The notes beneath the pieces are model-generated. The model saw only the letters and a list, made by a program, of their open reading frames with translations, did not search any database and had not been told where the DNA came from. From Aquipuribacter hungaricus (GTDB lineage: Bacteria > Actinomycetota > Actinomycetes > Actinomycetales > JBBAYJ01): DNA of 64,000 bases. The DNA lies in NCBI RefSeq assembly GCF_042663885.1, contig NZ_JBHSXV010000001.1, one strand, 5' to 3'. Numbering within the stretch: position 1 is the stretch's first letter; each line of letters opens with the position of its first letter. The translations under genes were made by a program, and so were the position numbers. Positions 35,009 to 43,375 of this stretch are shown piece by piece.

Positions 35009-36039
35009 GCGCCCGAGGCCTCGACCTGGCCGCCCATGGCCTCGGCCTGGGCGCCCACGGATTCGGCCTCGCGGTCGGCGACCCGCGCAGCCCGGGCGGC
35101 CCGGCGCCGTCCGGTGCCGCCCACCACTCCGGCGACGGTGTTGGCGACCACGACGCAGGCGATGCCGAGCCAGCCCGTCCACGGCAGCACCTGCTGCAGG
35201 ACGACCAGCCCGACCAGCGCCGCCAGGACCGGGTGGACGCTCATGAACAGCCCGAAGTAGCCCGCGGGCACCCGGCGCAGCGCGAGCAGGTCCAGGACGA
35301 ACGGCACGGCGGAGGCCAGCAGGCCGGCGGTGGCGGCGCAGACGACCGACAGCAGGGTCGGCTCCAGCCGGGGCAGCAGGACCACGCCGACGGGGACGAA
35401 CGCCAGCGCGGACAGCACCGCGGCGGCGGCCGGCCCGGTGGCGCCGGGGACCCTGGTGCCGATCACCCGGTTGAGGACGATGTAGGCCGCCCAGCACGCC
35501 GCGGCGAGCAGCCCCAGGCCGACCCCGAGCAGGTCGGTCGTCGGCTGCGGCCGGACGAGCACGACGACGCCGGCACCAGCGAGCAGCGCGCACAGCAGGT
35601 CGACCGCCCGGCGCGAGCGGACCAGGGCCACGCCGAGCGGGCCGAGGAACTCCAGCGTCACCGCCGTCCCCAGCCCGACCCGGTCGACCGAGCCGTACAG
35701 CGACATGTTCATGGTCGCCACCGCCAGGGCCAGCAGGCCGACCGGCCACCACTGGGACCAGGTGAGCTCCCGCAGGCGCGGCCGGGTGAGCAGGAGCAGG
35801 AGCACCCCGGCCACCCACTGCCGGACCACGACGACCCCGACGGGACCCAGCACGCCGAAGGCCAGCGCCGCCACGCCCGAGCCGAGCTGGTTGGACGCCG
35901 CCGCCCCGAGCATGAGCAGCGTGCCGGTGGCGTCCGGCCGGGCCGGCGGGGCGGCAGCGGCCGTGGGGGGCGCGGTCGCCGCCGCGGCTGCCTCCCCGGG
36001 TGCCGTCGGCAGCCCGGCGCCCTCGGCGGTGGTCGTCAT
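34969..36039 (-). CDS. EamA/RhtA-like amino acid exporter
   Basis: 356 residues, ten predicted helices after a 40-residue Ala/Pro-rich start; LGPLGVALVRSRRAVDLL and a second EamA repeat (YIVLNRVIG onward) are visible. This is the RhtA-type threonine/homoserine exporter group. The C terminus carries repeats of Gly-x-Gln-x-Glu-Ala from a 21-bp tandem repeat. ATG at 36039. The divergent LysR gene, 70 bases away, is a likely regulator. Confidence 0.87.
   Translation of the reverse strand: MTTTAEGAGLPTAPGEAAAAATAPPTAAAAPPARPDATGTLLMLGAAASNQLGSGVAALAFGVLGPVGVVVVRQWVAGVLLLLLTRPRLRELTWSQWWPVGLLALAVATMNMSLYGSVDRVGLGTAVTLEFLGPLGVALVRSRRAVDLLCALLAGAGVVVLVRPQPTTDLLGVGLGLLAAACWAAYIVLNRVIGTRVPGATGPAAAAVLSALAFVPVGVVLLPRLEPTLLSVVCAATAGLLASAVPFVLDLLALRRVPAGYFGLFMSVHPVLAALVGLVVLQQVLPWTGWLGIACVVVANTVAGVVGGTGRRRAARAARVADREAESVGAQAEAMGGQVEASGAQAEAASPRKVRR
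34997..35080. repeat. 21-bp tandem repeat shared by two convergent gene ends
   Basis: Units at 34997-35017, 35018-35038 and 35039-35059, with a decayed fourth to 35080. They span the stop of the GlxA-type gene (35006-35008) and code for the C-terminal heptad-like repeat of the exporter on the other strand. A 21-bp period keeps the frame. Confidence 0.75.
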
Positions 36040-36077
36040 GGCGGTCAGCGTCGCCCGCGTGCCGGGCCTGCGAGAAA

Positions 36078-36085
36078 TGCATGCA
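36078..36085. promoter_or_regulatory. Candidate LysR-type operator
   Basis: tgcatgca, an 8-bp palindrome within a locally AT-richer stretch (36070-36100) between divergent LysR and exporter genes. LysR sites are usually short interrupted dyads (T-N11-A); this is the only one in the gap. Confidence 0.4.
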
Positions 36086-36097
36086 GGTGCCCAGCCA

Positions 36098-36103
36098 TAC
36101 GCT
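36098..36103 (+). promoter_or_regulatory. -10 box of the LysR gene
   Basis: TACGCT exactly 6 nt before the ATG at 36110. Confidence 0.55.
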
Positions 36104-36109
36104 GGACGC

Positions 36110-36967
36110 ATGGCTGTCGAGCTGCGCCACCTGCGCTGCCTGGTCGCCGTCGCCGACGAGGGCACGCTCACCGACGCCGGCATCGCGCTCGGGCTGTCGC
36201 AGGCCGCGGTGTCCCGGACCCTCGCCGCGCTGGAGCGCGACCTGGGCGTCCTGCTCGTCCGCCGGACCAGCCGCGAGACCAGCCTCACGCCCGAGGGGGC
36301 CCAGGTGCTCGCCCGGGCGAGGCGGCTGCTCGCCGACACCGACGACCTGGTCCGCGAGGCGACGACCGGGCAGCACGTGCTCCGGGTCGGGCACGCCTGG
36401 TCCGCGCTGGGCCGGCACACGCTGGCCTTCCAGCGGCGCTGGGCGGAGCGGCTGCCGGGCACCGGGCTGCAGCTGGTCCGCACGAACTCCCCGACCGCCG
36501 GGCTGGCCGAGGGCACCTGCCGGCTCGCGGTGCTGCGGGTGGAGCCGGACCCGGCGCGCTACGACAGCGCCGTGGTCGGGCTCGAGCGCCGCTTCCTCGC
36601 CGTGGCCGCCGACGACCCCTGGGCCCGGCGGCGCTCGGTGCGCCTGGCCGAGGTGAGCGGGCGCGTGCTGCTCGTCGACTCCCGCACCGGGTCCACGACG
36701 ACCGCGCTGTGGCCGCCCGGGGCGCGGCCCGCCACCGAGCAGACCGAGGACATCGACGACTGGCTGGCGGTGGTCGCGACCGGCCGCTGCGTCGGCATCA
36801 CCGCCGAGGCGACGGTCCAGCAGTACCCGCGCCCGGGCGTGGTCTACCGGCCCGTCGCCGACGCCGCGCCCGTCGTGGTCCGCCTGGCGTGGTGGCGCGG
36901 CGAGGAGCACCCGGCCACCGCCACCGCCGTGGCGGTCGCCACGGACCTCTACCGTGGCGCGCCATGA
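36110..36967 (+). CDS. LysR-family regulator
   Basis: 285 residues. N-terminal winged HTH: LRHLRCLVAVADEGTLTDAG and SQAAVSRTLAALERDLGVLL; the remainder is the periplasmic-binding-like effector domain, ending near WWRGEEHPATA. Short relative to the usual 300. It probably controls the divergent RhtA-like exporter. Its TGA overlaps the ATG of the DUF1810 gene by 4 bases. Confidence 0.92.
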   Translation: MAVELRHLRCLVAVADEGTLTDAGIALGLSQAAVSRTLAALERDLGVLLVRRTSRETSLTPEGAQVLARARRLLADTDDLVREATTGQHVLRVGHAWSALGRHTLAFQRRWAERLPGTGLQLVRTNSPTAGLAEGTCRLAVLRVEPDPARYDSAVVGLERRFLAVAADDPWARRRSVRLAEVSGRVLLVDSRTGSTTTALWPPGARPATEQTEDIDDWLAVVATGRCVGITAEATVQQYPRPGVVYRPVADAAPVVVRLAWWRGEEHPATATAVAVATDLYRGAP

Positions 36968-37383
36968 GCGGACCCGGTCTCCAGCGCTTCGTCGACGCCC
37001 AGGCGGGCGGCACCTACGAGCAGGCTCGTGCCGAGCTGCGCGCGGGCCGTAAGCAGACCCACTGGATGTGGTTCGTCCTGCCCCAGGTCGCCGGGCTGGG
37101 CCGCAGCAGCACGGCGCAGCACTACGCCCTCGACGGCCTGGACGAGGCCCGCGCCTACCTGGCGCACCCCGTCCTCGGGCCCCGGCTGCGGGAGTGCGCG
37201 CAGGCGCTGGCCGGGCTGGCCACGACCGACCCGGTGGCCGTCATGGGCCCGGTGGACGCGGTCAAGCTGCGGTCGTCGATGACGCTGTTCGCCCGGGCCG
37301 CACCCGGGGAGCCGGTGTTCGCCGAGGTGCTCGACCGGTTCTTCGCCGGCGAGGAGGACCCGGGGACCACCAGCCGGCTCTGA
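36964..37383 (+). CDS. DUF1810 protein
   Basis: 139 residues. LQRFVDAQAGGTYEQARAEL, GRKQTHWMWFVLPQVAGLG, HPVLGPRLREC and VKLRSSMTLF are the DUF1810 hallmarks. The family is widespread and unassigned. Co-translated with the LysR gene (ATGA). Confidence 0.9.
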   Translation: MSGPGLQRFVDAQAGGTYEQARAELRAGRKQTHWMWFVLPQVAGLGRSSTAQHYALDGLDEARAYLAHPVLGPRLRECAQALAGLATTDPVAVMGPVDAVKLRSSMTLFARAAPGEPVFAEVLDRFFAGEEDPGTTSRL

Positions 37384-37391
37384 GCCCGGGC

Positions 37392-37397
37392 TACGGT
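37392..37397 (+). promoter_or_regulatory. -10 box of the membrane-anchored protein gene
   Basis: TACGGT exactly 6 nt before the GTG at 37404. Confidence 0.5.
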
Positions 37398-37403
37398 GCC
37401 CGC

Positions 37404-38612
37404 GTGGTCACGGGGGACGACGGGCCTGCGCCCGCGGGCGGACGTGGTCGGCGACCCGTCGCCGTGGCCGCCGTGGTCGGCGCCCTGCTCGTCGGGGTCC
37501 TCCTGGCCCGGGGCGGCACCGCGGCCACGACCGACGAGCTCGCGGCGGCCGTCCCGTCCCCGGACGCGCCGACCTCCGCCGCGCCGTCCGCACCGCCGTC
37601 GGCCGCGGCGAACCTGGTCGACCTGGACGGCGTCGCCGACCTCCGCCTCGGCACGCGCCCGGCGGGAGGCACGACCGGGGTGAGCACCGGGGAGCAGTAC
37701 CGGGTCGGCACCTCGGACGACGGCAGGTGCGCCCTGCTGCGGCCCGAGCTGCCGCCCGCGGGGCTGGACGTGCTGGTCTGGGAGGTGGACGGCGTCGTCG
37801 AGGCCGTCGTCATGGTGGCCCCCGGAGGGGCGAGCCCGGCCCGCACGACGTTCCGGGTGGACTTCGGCGACGACCTGGCCGGCCTGGCGCTGGAGCCCGG
37901 CGCCGTCCGCGGCACGGAGGCCGTCCCCGGCTCCCTGGTCGGCGCCGTCGGCCACGTCGAGGCGGAGCTCGACGGGGTGCACGTGCTCGCCTCGGACCTG
38001 GGCGACCGGGTCGGGGTGCAGTACCTGGAGGTGCGCACGGACGTGGGCCGCGGCTGCCGGACCGGCACACCGTGGGACGGCCCGGGTACGGCCGCCCCGG
38101 CACCGGACGACGACGCGGACGCCGACCTCCTGCCCGCCCCCGTCGCCGACCCCGTGCTCGACACCACCGGGCGCGGGCCGCTGGTCTACGGCCTGCCGAC
38201 GGCCGGCCTGCAGGCGCTCGGGTTCGCCGAGGTCGGGGGGTTCGCCGCCCAGTCCGGCTGCGACCTGTGGGTGCCGGACCGGGACCGCCCGCCCGGGACC
38301 GGGGGCGTCGACACCGTCTGGACCCGGGAGGGCGAGGTCACCGGGATCGGCGTCGTCCGCGGTCGGCTGGCCGAGGGCCTCGAGGTCGGCGACGACGTCG
38401 AGGAGCTGTTCACGACCTTCCCCGAGCTCGCGGTGGACGGTGCCGACGGGCCGCTGCTGCCGCCGTTCCCGGCCCCGCTCGCCGACGGGCGCCGCATCGA
38501 CGTCGGCCTGCAGGACACCTACGTCGTGCCCGCCTCGGTCGACGCCCTGCTGCCCACCCCGTGGCCGACCGTCACCTCGGTGACGGTGTGGTCCTCGCCC
38601 TGCGGGGTCTGA
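37404..38612 (+). CDS. Membrane-anchored extracellular protein of unknown function
   Basis: 402 residues. A short basic cytoplasmic start with RGRR is followed by one transmembrane helix (VAVAAVVGALLVGVLLA, about 16-33), a Ser/Pro/Ala-rich linker to 70, then a secreted region with two Cys pairs (GRCALL, GRGCRTG; SGCDLW, SPCGV). Two similar halves may exist, each starting near an LRLGTRP or VYGLPTAGLQALGF-like segment. No known domain recognised. GTG chosen from the -10 box. It follows the DUF1810 gene by 20 bases. Confidence 0.7.
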   Translation: MVTGDDGPAPAGGRGRRPVAVAAVVGALLVGVLLARGGTAATTDELAAAVPSPDAPTSAAPSAPPSAAANLVDLDGVADLRLGTRPAGGTTGVSTGEQYRVGTSDDGRCALLRPELPPAGLDVLVWEVDGVVEAVVMVAPGGASPARTTFRVDFGDDLAGLALEPGAVRGTEAVPGSLVGAVGHVEAELDGVHVLASDLGDRVGVQYLEVRTDVGRGCRTGTPWDGPGTAAPAPDDDADADLLPAPVADPVLDTTGRGPLVYGLPTAGLQALGFAEVGGFAAQSGCDLWVPDRDRPPGTGGVDTVWTREGEVTGIGVVRGRLAEGLEVGDDVEELFTTFPELAVDGADGPLLPPFPAPLADGRRIDVGLQDTYVVPASVDALLPTPWPTVTSVTVWSSPCGV

Positions 38613-38615
38613 GCC

Positions 38616-39050
38616 TCAGCTGACGCAGAACTCGTTGCCCTCGGGGTCCTGCAGGACGGTCCAGGTGTGCGGTCCCTGCCGGCCCTCGCCGACGACCGTG
38701 GCCCCCCGCGCCACGAGCGAGCCCACCGTGGGCGGCTCCTCGCCGGGACCCGGGCGCAGGTCCAGGTGGACGCGGTTCTTGACCGCCTTGGGCTCGGGCA
38801 CCTGCTGCAGGTACAGCCTGCCGCCGGGCCCGGGGTCGGCCCCCGGGCGGACGACGGCCGCCCCCGTGCGCCAGACGAGCGCGCCGCGGTGGGTCGTCGT
38901 GTCGGCCTCGGTGGCGTGCCCCTGCGCCAGCATCGAGCGGATGAAGCCCTCGTCCTGCGGCTCGACCTGCCAGCCGAGCGTCTCCGCCCACCAGTCGGCC
39001 AGCGCGTGCGGGTCCCGGCAGTCGATCGCGACCTGGAAGCTCATCGGCAT
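38616..39050 (-). CDS. VOC family protein
   Basis: 144 residues. Opens with MSFQVAIDCRDPHALADWWAE, the glyoxalase_6-type start; the second module ends TVLQDPEGNEFCV. WAETLGW places it in the same group as the other actinobacterial VOC proteins. Its 3' end lies 3 bases from the convergent gene stop. A TAGCGT box lies 6 nt upstream of the ATG at 39050, so leaderless. Confidence 0.88.
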   Translation of the reverse strand: MPMSFQVAIDCRDPHALADWWAETLGWQVEPQDEGFIRSMLAQGHATEADTTTHRGALVWRTGAAVVRPGADPGPGGRLYLQQVPEPKAVKNRVHLDLRPGPGEEPPTVGSLVARGATVVGEGRQGPHTWTVLQDPEGNEFCVS

Positions 39051-39056
39051 GACCGG

Positions 39057-39062
39057 ACGCTA
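39057..39062 (-). promoter_or_regulatory. -10 box of the VOC gene at 38616
   Basis: TAGCGT on the minus strand exactly 6 nt before the ATG at 39050. Confidence 0.55.
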
Positions 39063-39092
39063 GGACCGGCCACCGACAGGAGCAGGGCAGCG

Positions 39093-40493
39093 TCAGAGGC
39101 CGTAGTCCTCCAGCAGCCGCAGCCACACCTCGCTCATCGTCGGGTACGAGGGCACCGCGTGCCGGAGCCGGCGCAGCGGCACCTCGCCGACCACGGCGAC
39201 CGTGGCGCTGTGCAGCAGGTCGGCGACGTCCTGGCCGACGAAGGTGGCCCCGACGACGACCCCGCGGTCCTCGTCGACCACCATGCAGGCCCGCCCCCGG
39301 TAGCCGTCGGCGTGCAGCGAGGCCCCGGCGACCGCGCCCAGGTCGTGCTCGACGGTGCGCACCCGCAGCCCGCGCTCCGCCGCCTGCGCGCCCGTGAGCC
39401 CGACGCTGGCGACCTCGGGGTCGGTGAACATCACCTGCGGCACCATGGCCTCGTCGGCCTCGGCGAGGTAGGCGGGCTCCTCGCCGCGGGAGCGGGCGAC
39501 GACCGCGTCGCCGCACACCCGCGCCTGGTACTTGCCCTGGTGGGTGAGCAGCGCGCGGCCGTCGACGTCACCGGCGGCGTAGAGCCAGTCGACGCCCGTC
39601 ACCCGGAGGCTGTCGTCGACCGGCACGGACGCGCCCGGCTCCAGGCCGACGACCTCCAGCCCGAGGTCGCCCGTGGCGGGGCGCCTGCCGGCCGCGACGA
39701 GCAGCTCGTCGCCGGTGACGGTGCTGCCGTCCTCCAGGTGCACGGTGACCGGGCCGCCGTCGCCGTCGCGCTCCACCCGCGCCACCGCGGCGCCGTGACG
39801 CACGTCGACGCCGTCCTCGAGGAGCTGCTGCTCGACCAGCTCGCCGGCGAAGCGCTCCTGCCGGGGCAGCAACCGCTCGCCCCGGTCCAGCACGACGACC
39901 TCGCTGCCGAGCCCGCGCCAGGCCTGCGCCATCTCCAGGCCGACGACGCCCGCCCCGAGGACCACGAGCCGCCCGGGCACCCGCGACGACGACGTGGCCT
40001 CGCGGCTGGTCCACGGGCGGGCGTCGCGCAGCCCGGGGACGTCCGGCACGGCCGCCGTCGTGCCGGTCGCCAGGACGACGGCGACGCGGGCCTCGACCTC
40101 CACGACCGTGCCGTCGGGGCCGGTGACGTCGACGCGCCGCTCGCCCACGAGCCGGCCGTGCCCGCGGAGCAGGCCGATGCCGGCCCCGTCGAGCCAGGCC
40201 ACCTGGCCCGAGTCGTCCATCTGGCTGACGAAGGAATCGCGGCGGGCGAGCACGGCGGCCACGTCGAGCTCACCCGTCACGGCCTCCCGGGTGCCGGCGA
40301 CGCGGCGGGCCGCGCGCAGGGCGTGCACCGGCCGCAGCAGCGCCTTGCTCGGCATGCACGCCCAGTAGGAGCACTCGCCGCCCACGAGCTCGGCCTCGAC
40401 GACGAGCGCCGTCAGGCCGCCCGCCACCGCCCGCCCCGCGACGTTCTCGCCGGTCGGACCGGCACCCACCACGACGACGTCCACGGTCTGCAC
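39093..40493 (-). CDS. NAD(P)/FAD-dependent disulfide oxidoreductase, copy 2
   Basis: 466 residues. FAD motif VVVGAGPTGENVAGRAVAG, redox disulfide GGECSYWACMPSKALL, NAD(P) motif VVLGAGVVGLEMAQ, and YAAGDVDG. The C terminus has PSYPTMSEVW, with Tyr where lipoamide dehydrogenase has its catalytic His but the following Glu kept, as in soluble transhydrogenase-type enzymes. Probably an NAD(P)H-dependent quinone or unknown-substrate reductase. GTG start with TAGAAC 6 nt upstream. Not part of an evident operon. Confidence 0.87.
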   Translation of the reverse strand: MQTVDVVVVGAGPTGENVAGRAVAGGLTALVVEAELVGGECSYWACMPSKALLRPVHALRAARRVAGTREAVTGELDVAAVLARRDSFVSQMDDSGQVAWLDGAGIGLLRGHGRLVGERRVDVTGPDGTVVEVEARVAVVLATGTTAAVPDVPGLRDARPWTSREATSSSRVPGRLVVLGAGVVGLEMAQAWRGLGSEVVVLDRGERLLPRQERFAGELVEQQLLEDGVDVRHGAAVARVERDGDGGPVTVHLEDGSTVTGDELLVAAGRRPATGDLGLEVVGLEPGASVPVDDSLRVTGVDWLYAAGDVDGRALLTHQGKYQARVCGDAVVARSRGEEPAYLAEADEAMVPQVMFTDPEVASVGLTGAQAAERGLRVRTVEHDLGAVAGASLHADGYRGRACMVVDEDRGVVVGATFVGQDVADLLHSATVAVVGEVPLRRLRHAVPSYPTMSEVWLRLLEDYGL

Positions 40494-40499
40494 GGGGCC

Positions 40500-40505
40500 G
40501 TTCTA
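40500..40505 (-). promoter_or_regulatory. -10-like box of the disulfide oxidoreductase
   Basis: TAGAAC on the minus strand 6 nt before the GTG at 40493; the final T of TANNNT is C. Confidence 0.35.
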
Positions 40506-40602
40506 CCGTGCCGCGCGGGCCCGGGGCCACGGGGCGGGGGTTCGGGCCCGGGCCGGCCGGGTAGGTGAGGACGGACCCACCCCCACCGCGAGGAGAGCAC
40601 CC

Positions 40603-41454
40603 ATGCCCGGCACCGTCCCCACCGTCAGCCTCAACGACGGCCGCGCGATCCCCCAGCTCGGCTTCGGCGTCTACCAGGTCGAGCCCGAGCAGACCGCGGA
40701 GGCCGTCGCGACCGCGCTCGAGGTCGGCTACCGCCACGTCGACACCGCCCAGATGTACGGCAACGAGGCTGGCGTCGGCGAGGCCGTGCGCGCCTCGGGC
40801 CTGGCGCGCGAGGACGTGTGGGTGACGAGCAAGCTCTCCAACGCCGCCCACGCCCCCGACGACGCCCGCCGCGCCTTCGACGAGACGCTCGCGGCGCTCG
40901 ACCTCGGCTACGTCGACCTGTTCCTCGTGCACTGGCCGCTGACGGCCGTCGACGGTCTCGACATCGTCGCCACGTGGAAGGTGCTGGAGGAGCTCCACGC
41001 CGACGGCCGCGCCCGCTCGGTCGGCGTCTCCAACTTCCAGGTGCCCCACCTGCGCCGCCTGGCACAGGAGTGCGACGTCGTCCCCGCGGTCAACCAGGTC
41101 GAGGTGCACCCGTACCTGGCCAACGAGGAGGTCCGCGCCTACGGCCGGGACCACGGCATCGTCACCGAGGCCTGGTCGCCGATCGCCCAGGGTGCCGTGC
41201 TCACCGACCCGGCCGTCCTGGCCGTGGCCCGCGAGCTCGACCGCACGCCGGCCCAGGTGGTCCTGCGCTGGCACGTGCAGCGCGGCGACGTGGTGTTCCC
41301 CAAGTCCGTGACCGCCGAGCGCGTCCGCGAGAACTTCGCGCTCTTCGACTTCGAGCTCGACGGCAGCCAGATGGAGCAGCTCACCTCGCTCGACAAGGGC
41401 GAGGAAGGTCGGACCGGCCCGCACCCCGACACGTTCGACTACGTCCCGGGCTGA
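40603..41454 (+). CDS. Aldo/keto reductase (2,5-diketo-D-gluconate reductase type)
   Basis: 283 residues. IPQLGFGVYQVEPEQT, catalytic GYRHVDTAQMYGNEAGVGEA (Asp, Tyr), Lys in VTSKL and His in LVHWPL, followed by GVSNFQVPHLRRL and VFPKSVTAERVRENF for NADPH. Closely resembles actinobacterial Dkg-like reductases. GAGGAGAGCACCC precedes the ATG. The 3' end overlaps the next minus-strand gene by 16 bases. Confidence 0.94.
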   Translation: MPGTVPTVSLNDGRAIPQLGFGVYQVEPEQTAEAVATALEVGYRHVDTAQMYGNEAGVGEAVRASGLAREDVWVTSKLSNAAHAPDDARRAFDETLAALDLGYVDLFLVHWPLTAVDGLDIVATWKVLEELHADGRARSVGVSNFQVPHLRRLAQECDVVPAVNQVEVHPYLANEEVRAYGRDHGIVTEAWSPIAQGAVLTDPAVLAVARELDRTPAQVVLRWHVQRGDVVFPKSVTAERVRENFALFDFELDGSQMEQLTSLDKGEEGRTGPHPDTFDYVPG

Positions 41455-41804
41455 GCCCCGGACCCCGCCTCACCCGACACCTCCGCCCACCAGCCCGCGT
41501 ACGGGCCGGTGCGCGCGAGGTGCCGGGTGAGGTCGGGGGCACCGTCGTCCCACCAGACCGGGCCGCGCTCGCCGAGGGCGTGCTTGGCGGCGTCGACCCG
41601 GGCCCTGGCCGCCTCCCGGGCCGCCTCGTCCCCCGCCCTCATGGCGGCGCCCTTGGCCCGGCGCGCGGACATGAGCTCCGCCGTCAGACCGGCCCGCTCC
41701 TCGTCGCCGAGCCGCGGGTCCGAGCGCCGCCACAGCCGCCCGCGCACGACGAGGTAGCGCCCGTCCGGCGTGACGGGCGGGCCCTCCCCCGTGCGCGGCG
41801 CCAC
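41439..41804 (-). CDS. Hypothetical actinobacterial protein
   Basis: 121 residues, no recognised function. Conserved-looking core PDGRYLVVRGRLWRRSDPRL with DEERAGLTAELMSARRAKG, then GPVWWDDGAPDLTRH and an acidic end; similar small proteins are frequent in actinobacteria as stand-alone genes. Basic and charged, no membrane segment. GTG at 41804 begins just after the stop of the beta-propeller gene, so the two are transcribed together. Confidence 0.7.
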   Translation of the reverse strand: MAPRTGEGPPVTPDGRYLVVRGRLWRRSDPRLGDEERAGLTAELMSARRAKGAAMRAGDEAAREAARARVDAAKHALGERGPVWWDDGAPDLTRHLARTGPYAGWWAEVSGEAGSGAQPGT

Positions 41805-41805
41805 G

Positions 41806-42765
41806 TCAGCGCGGGTCGAGCCGGACGACCTCCTGGTCGGTGGTGGGGCCGCTGGCGAACTTGCCGTTGACCACCCACAGCGAGCCGGCCTTGTAGAGCG
41901 CCGTCGTGGGCCGCTCGAGGTCGTCCGCGGCGGGCTCGTCCTTGGTGAGCGCCCCCGTGGTGCGGAACGTGCCGGCGGCCAGGTCGAGGTCGACCACCGC
42001 GACGGAGTCCTCGCCGAAGCCGAAGACGACGTACAGGGTCGAGCCTCGCAGCTCCAGGCCGTCGCCGGCGGTGAGGGTGCGCCCGCCGGTCTGCTCGAGG
42101 CGGTCGGCGACGCCGGTGGCCGGGTCGACGACGAGCAGGCTGCCCTGGTCGACGACGAGCAGGTCGCCGCCCGGCAGCGCACGGACGCCGTTGGCGTTGA
42201 AGCCCGCCGACTGGTCCCAGTCGCCGGTCAGCGGCAGCAGCGCGAGCGCGCCGCCGTCGCCGGTGCGGCGCGGCACGACGACGAGCTCGGCGTTCTGGGA
42301 GTCGGTGACGTAGACGCTGTCGCCGCTGAGGGCGACGTCGTTGAGGAAGCGGCCGGCCGGGCTGGCCGGGGCGGTGTACCGGGCCACGACCTCGCCGGTG
42401 CGCCCGTCGTAGCCGGTCACCGTGCCGGTCGGCCCGCCCGCGACCCACAGGGTGCCGGTGGTGCTGTCGAACGTCATGCCGATCGACGCGCCGCCGGGCG
42501 TGGGGGCCACGAGCACCTCGCCGGCCCCGGTCCGCAGGTCGCCGCGGTACACGGCGCCGCCGGTCGGGCCGGGGCGGGACCCGGCGTAGAAGGTGGTGCC
42601 GCGGCCGCCGGCGATGCCCTCGGGCGAGAAGTCCGCGGGCAGCTGGAGCGTGGCGGGGAACGGCCGGGCCGGGGCGGCCGAGGCCGGCAGCACGGGGGCG
42701 GCGACCAGCGCGGCGGCGGCGGCGAGCGCGACCAGGGCGCGGGCGGGGGTCTGGCGGTGGGTCAT
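41806..42765 (-). CDS. Secreted beta-propeller (ScyD/SMP-30-like) protein
   Basis: 319 residues with a signal peptide (ALVALAAAAALVAAPVLPASAAPA, cleaved after about residue 31). The rest shows propeller-like repeats such as GTLWVAGGPTGTVTGYDGRTG, DSVYVTDSQNAELVVV and GGDLLVVDQGSLLVV. Resembles secreted ScyD/ScyE-like or gluconolactonase-like proteins; catalytic metal residues are not evident. ATG at 42765 chosen for GAGGAG upstream. Operon with the following small gene. Confidence 0.78.
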   Translation of the reverse strand: MTHRQTPARALVALAAAAALVAAPVLPASAAPARPFPATLQLPADFSPEGIAGGRGTTFYAGSRPGPTGGAVYRGDLRTGAGEVLVAPTPGGASIGMTFDSTTGTLWVAGGPTGTVTGYDGRTGEVVARYTAPASPAGRFLNDVALSGDSVYVTDSQNAELVVVPRRTGDGGALALLPLTGDWDQSAGFNANGVRALPGGDLLVVDQGSLLVVDPATGVADRLEQTGGRTLTAGDGLELRGSTLYVVFGFGEDSVAVVDLDLAAGTFRTTGALTKDEPAADDLERPTTALYKAGSLWVVNGKFASGPTTDQEVVRLDPR

Positions 42766-42853
42766 GGGGGCTCCTCGGGGGTCGGGAGGCCATGGTCGGC
42801 AGAGCGCGCCCGGTCCCGCCACCGGAAGCCTTCCCCGGGGGCCCGCGGACGCC

Positions 42854-42859
42854 TACGGT
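42854..42859 (+). promoter_or_regulatory. -10 box of the hemerythrin gene
   Basis: TACGGT exactly 6 nt before the GTG at 42866. Confidence 0.5.
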
Positions 42860-42865
42860 CCTCCG

Positions 42866-43341
42866 GTGCCGTCCGACCTGCCGCGCCTGCACGCCTGGGC
42901 GCAGGAGCTGCAGGAGGTGCACCGGCGGCTGCGCGACGCGGTGGACCTGGCGCGCGAGCAGCTGGAGGGCGGCGGCGACGTCGACCCGCCCACGCGCGAC
43001 CGGCTGCTGTACTGCTGGGGGTTCTGCCGGGCGCTCGGCGGCCACCACGGGGCCGAGGACCGGGTGCTGTTCCCCCGCCTGCTGGCCGCGCGCCCGGAGC
43101 TGCGCCCGGTCGTGGACCGCCTGGTGCAGGACCACGCCATGGTCGAGCAGCTGCTCGGCGCGCTGGAGGCCGCGCTCGCCCGCGGCGACGGGCCCCGGGC
43201 GGCGCTGCGGCACCTCGACGGCATCGGCGCGATCATGAGAGCCACTTCCGGTACGAGGAGAAGCAGCTGCTCGGGGTCCTCTCCGTGGCCGGGCTGCTCG
43301 ACGACCTCGCACCGGCCGACGTCCTCGGCCCGCTCGCCTGA
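42866..43341 (+). pseudogene. Hemerythrin HHE-domain protein, interrupted near 43237
   Basis: About 158 residues if repaired. LHAWAQELQEVHRRLRDAV, LGGHHGAEDRVLFPRLL, VVDRLVQDHAMVEQLL and HLDGIGAIM fit the diiron hemerythrin four-helix bundle; the last ligand helix ESHFRYEEKQLLGVL is found only in a different frame. Adding one base after 43237 gives HLDGIGAIMESHF and a stop at 43341. Without it the frame runs off to unrelated sequence. Similar proteins sense or store O2/Fe. Probably sequence error or recent mutation. Confidence 0.85.
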
Positions 43342-43375
43342 GCGTCCCGACGGCGCAGGGCAGGCGGTCTGGCAG

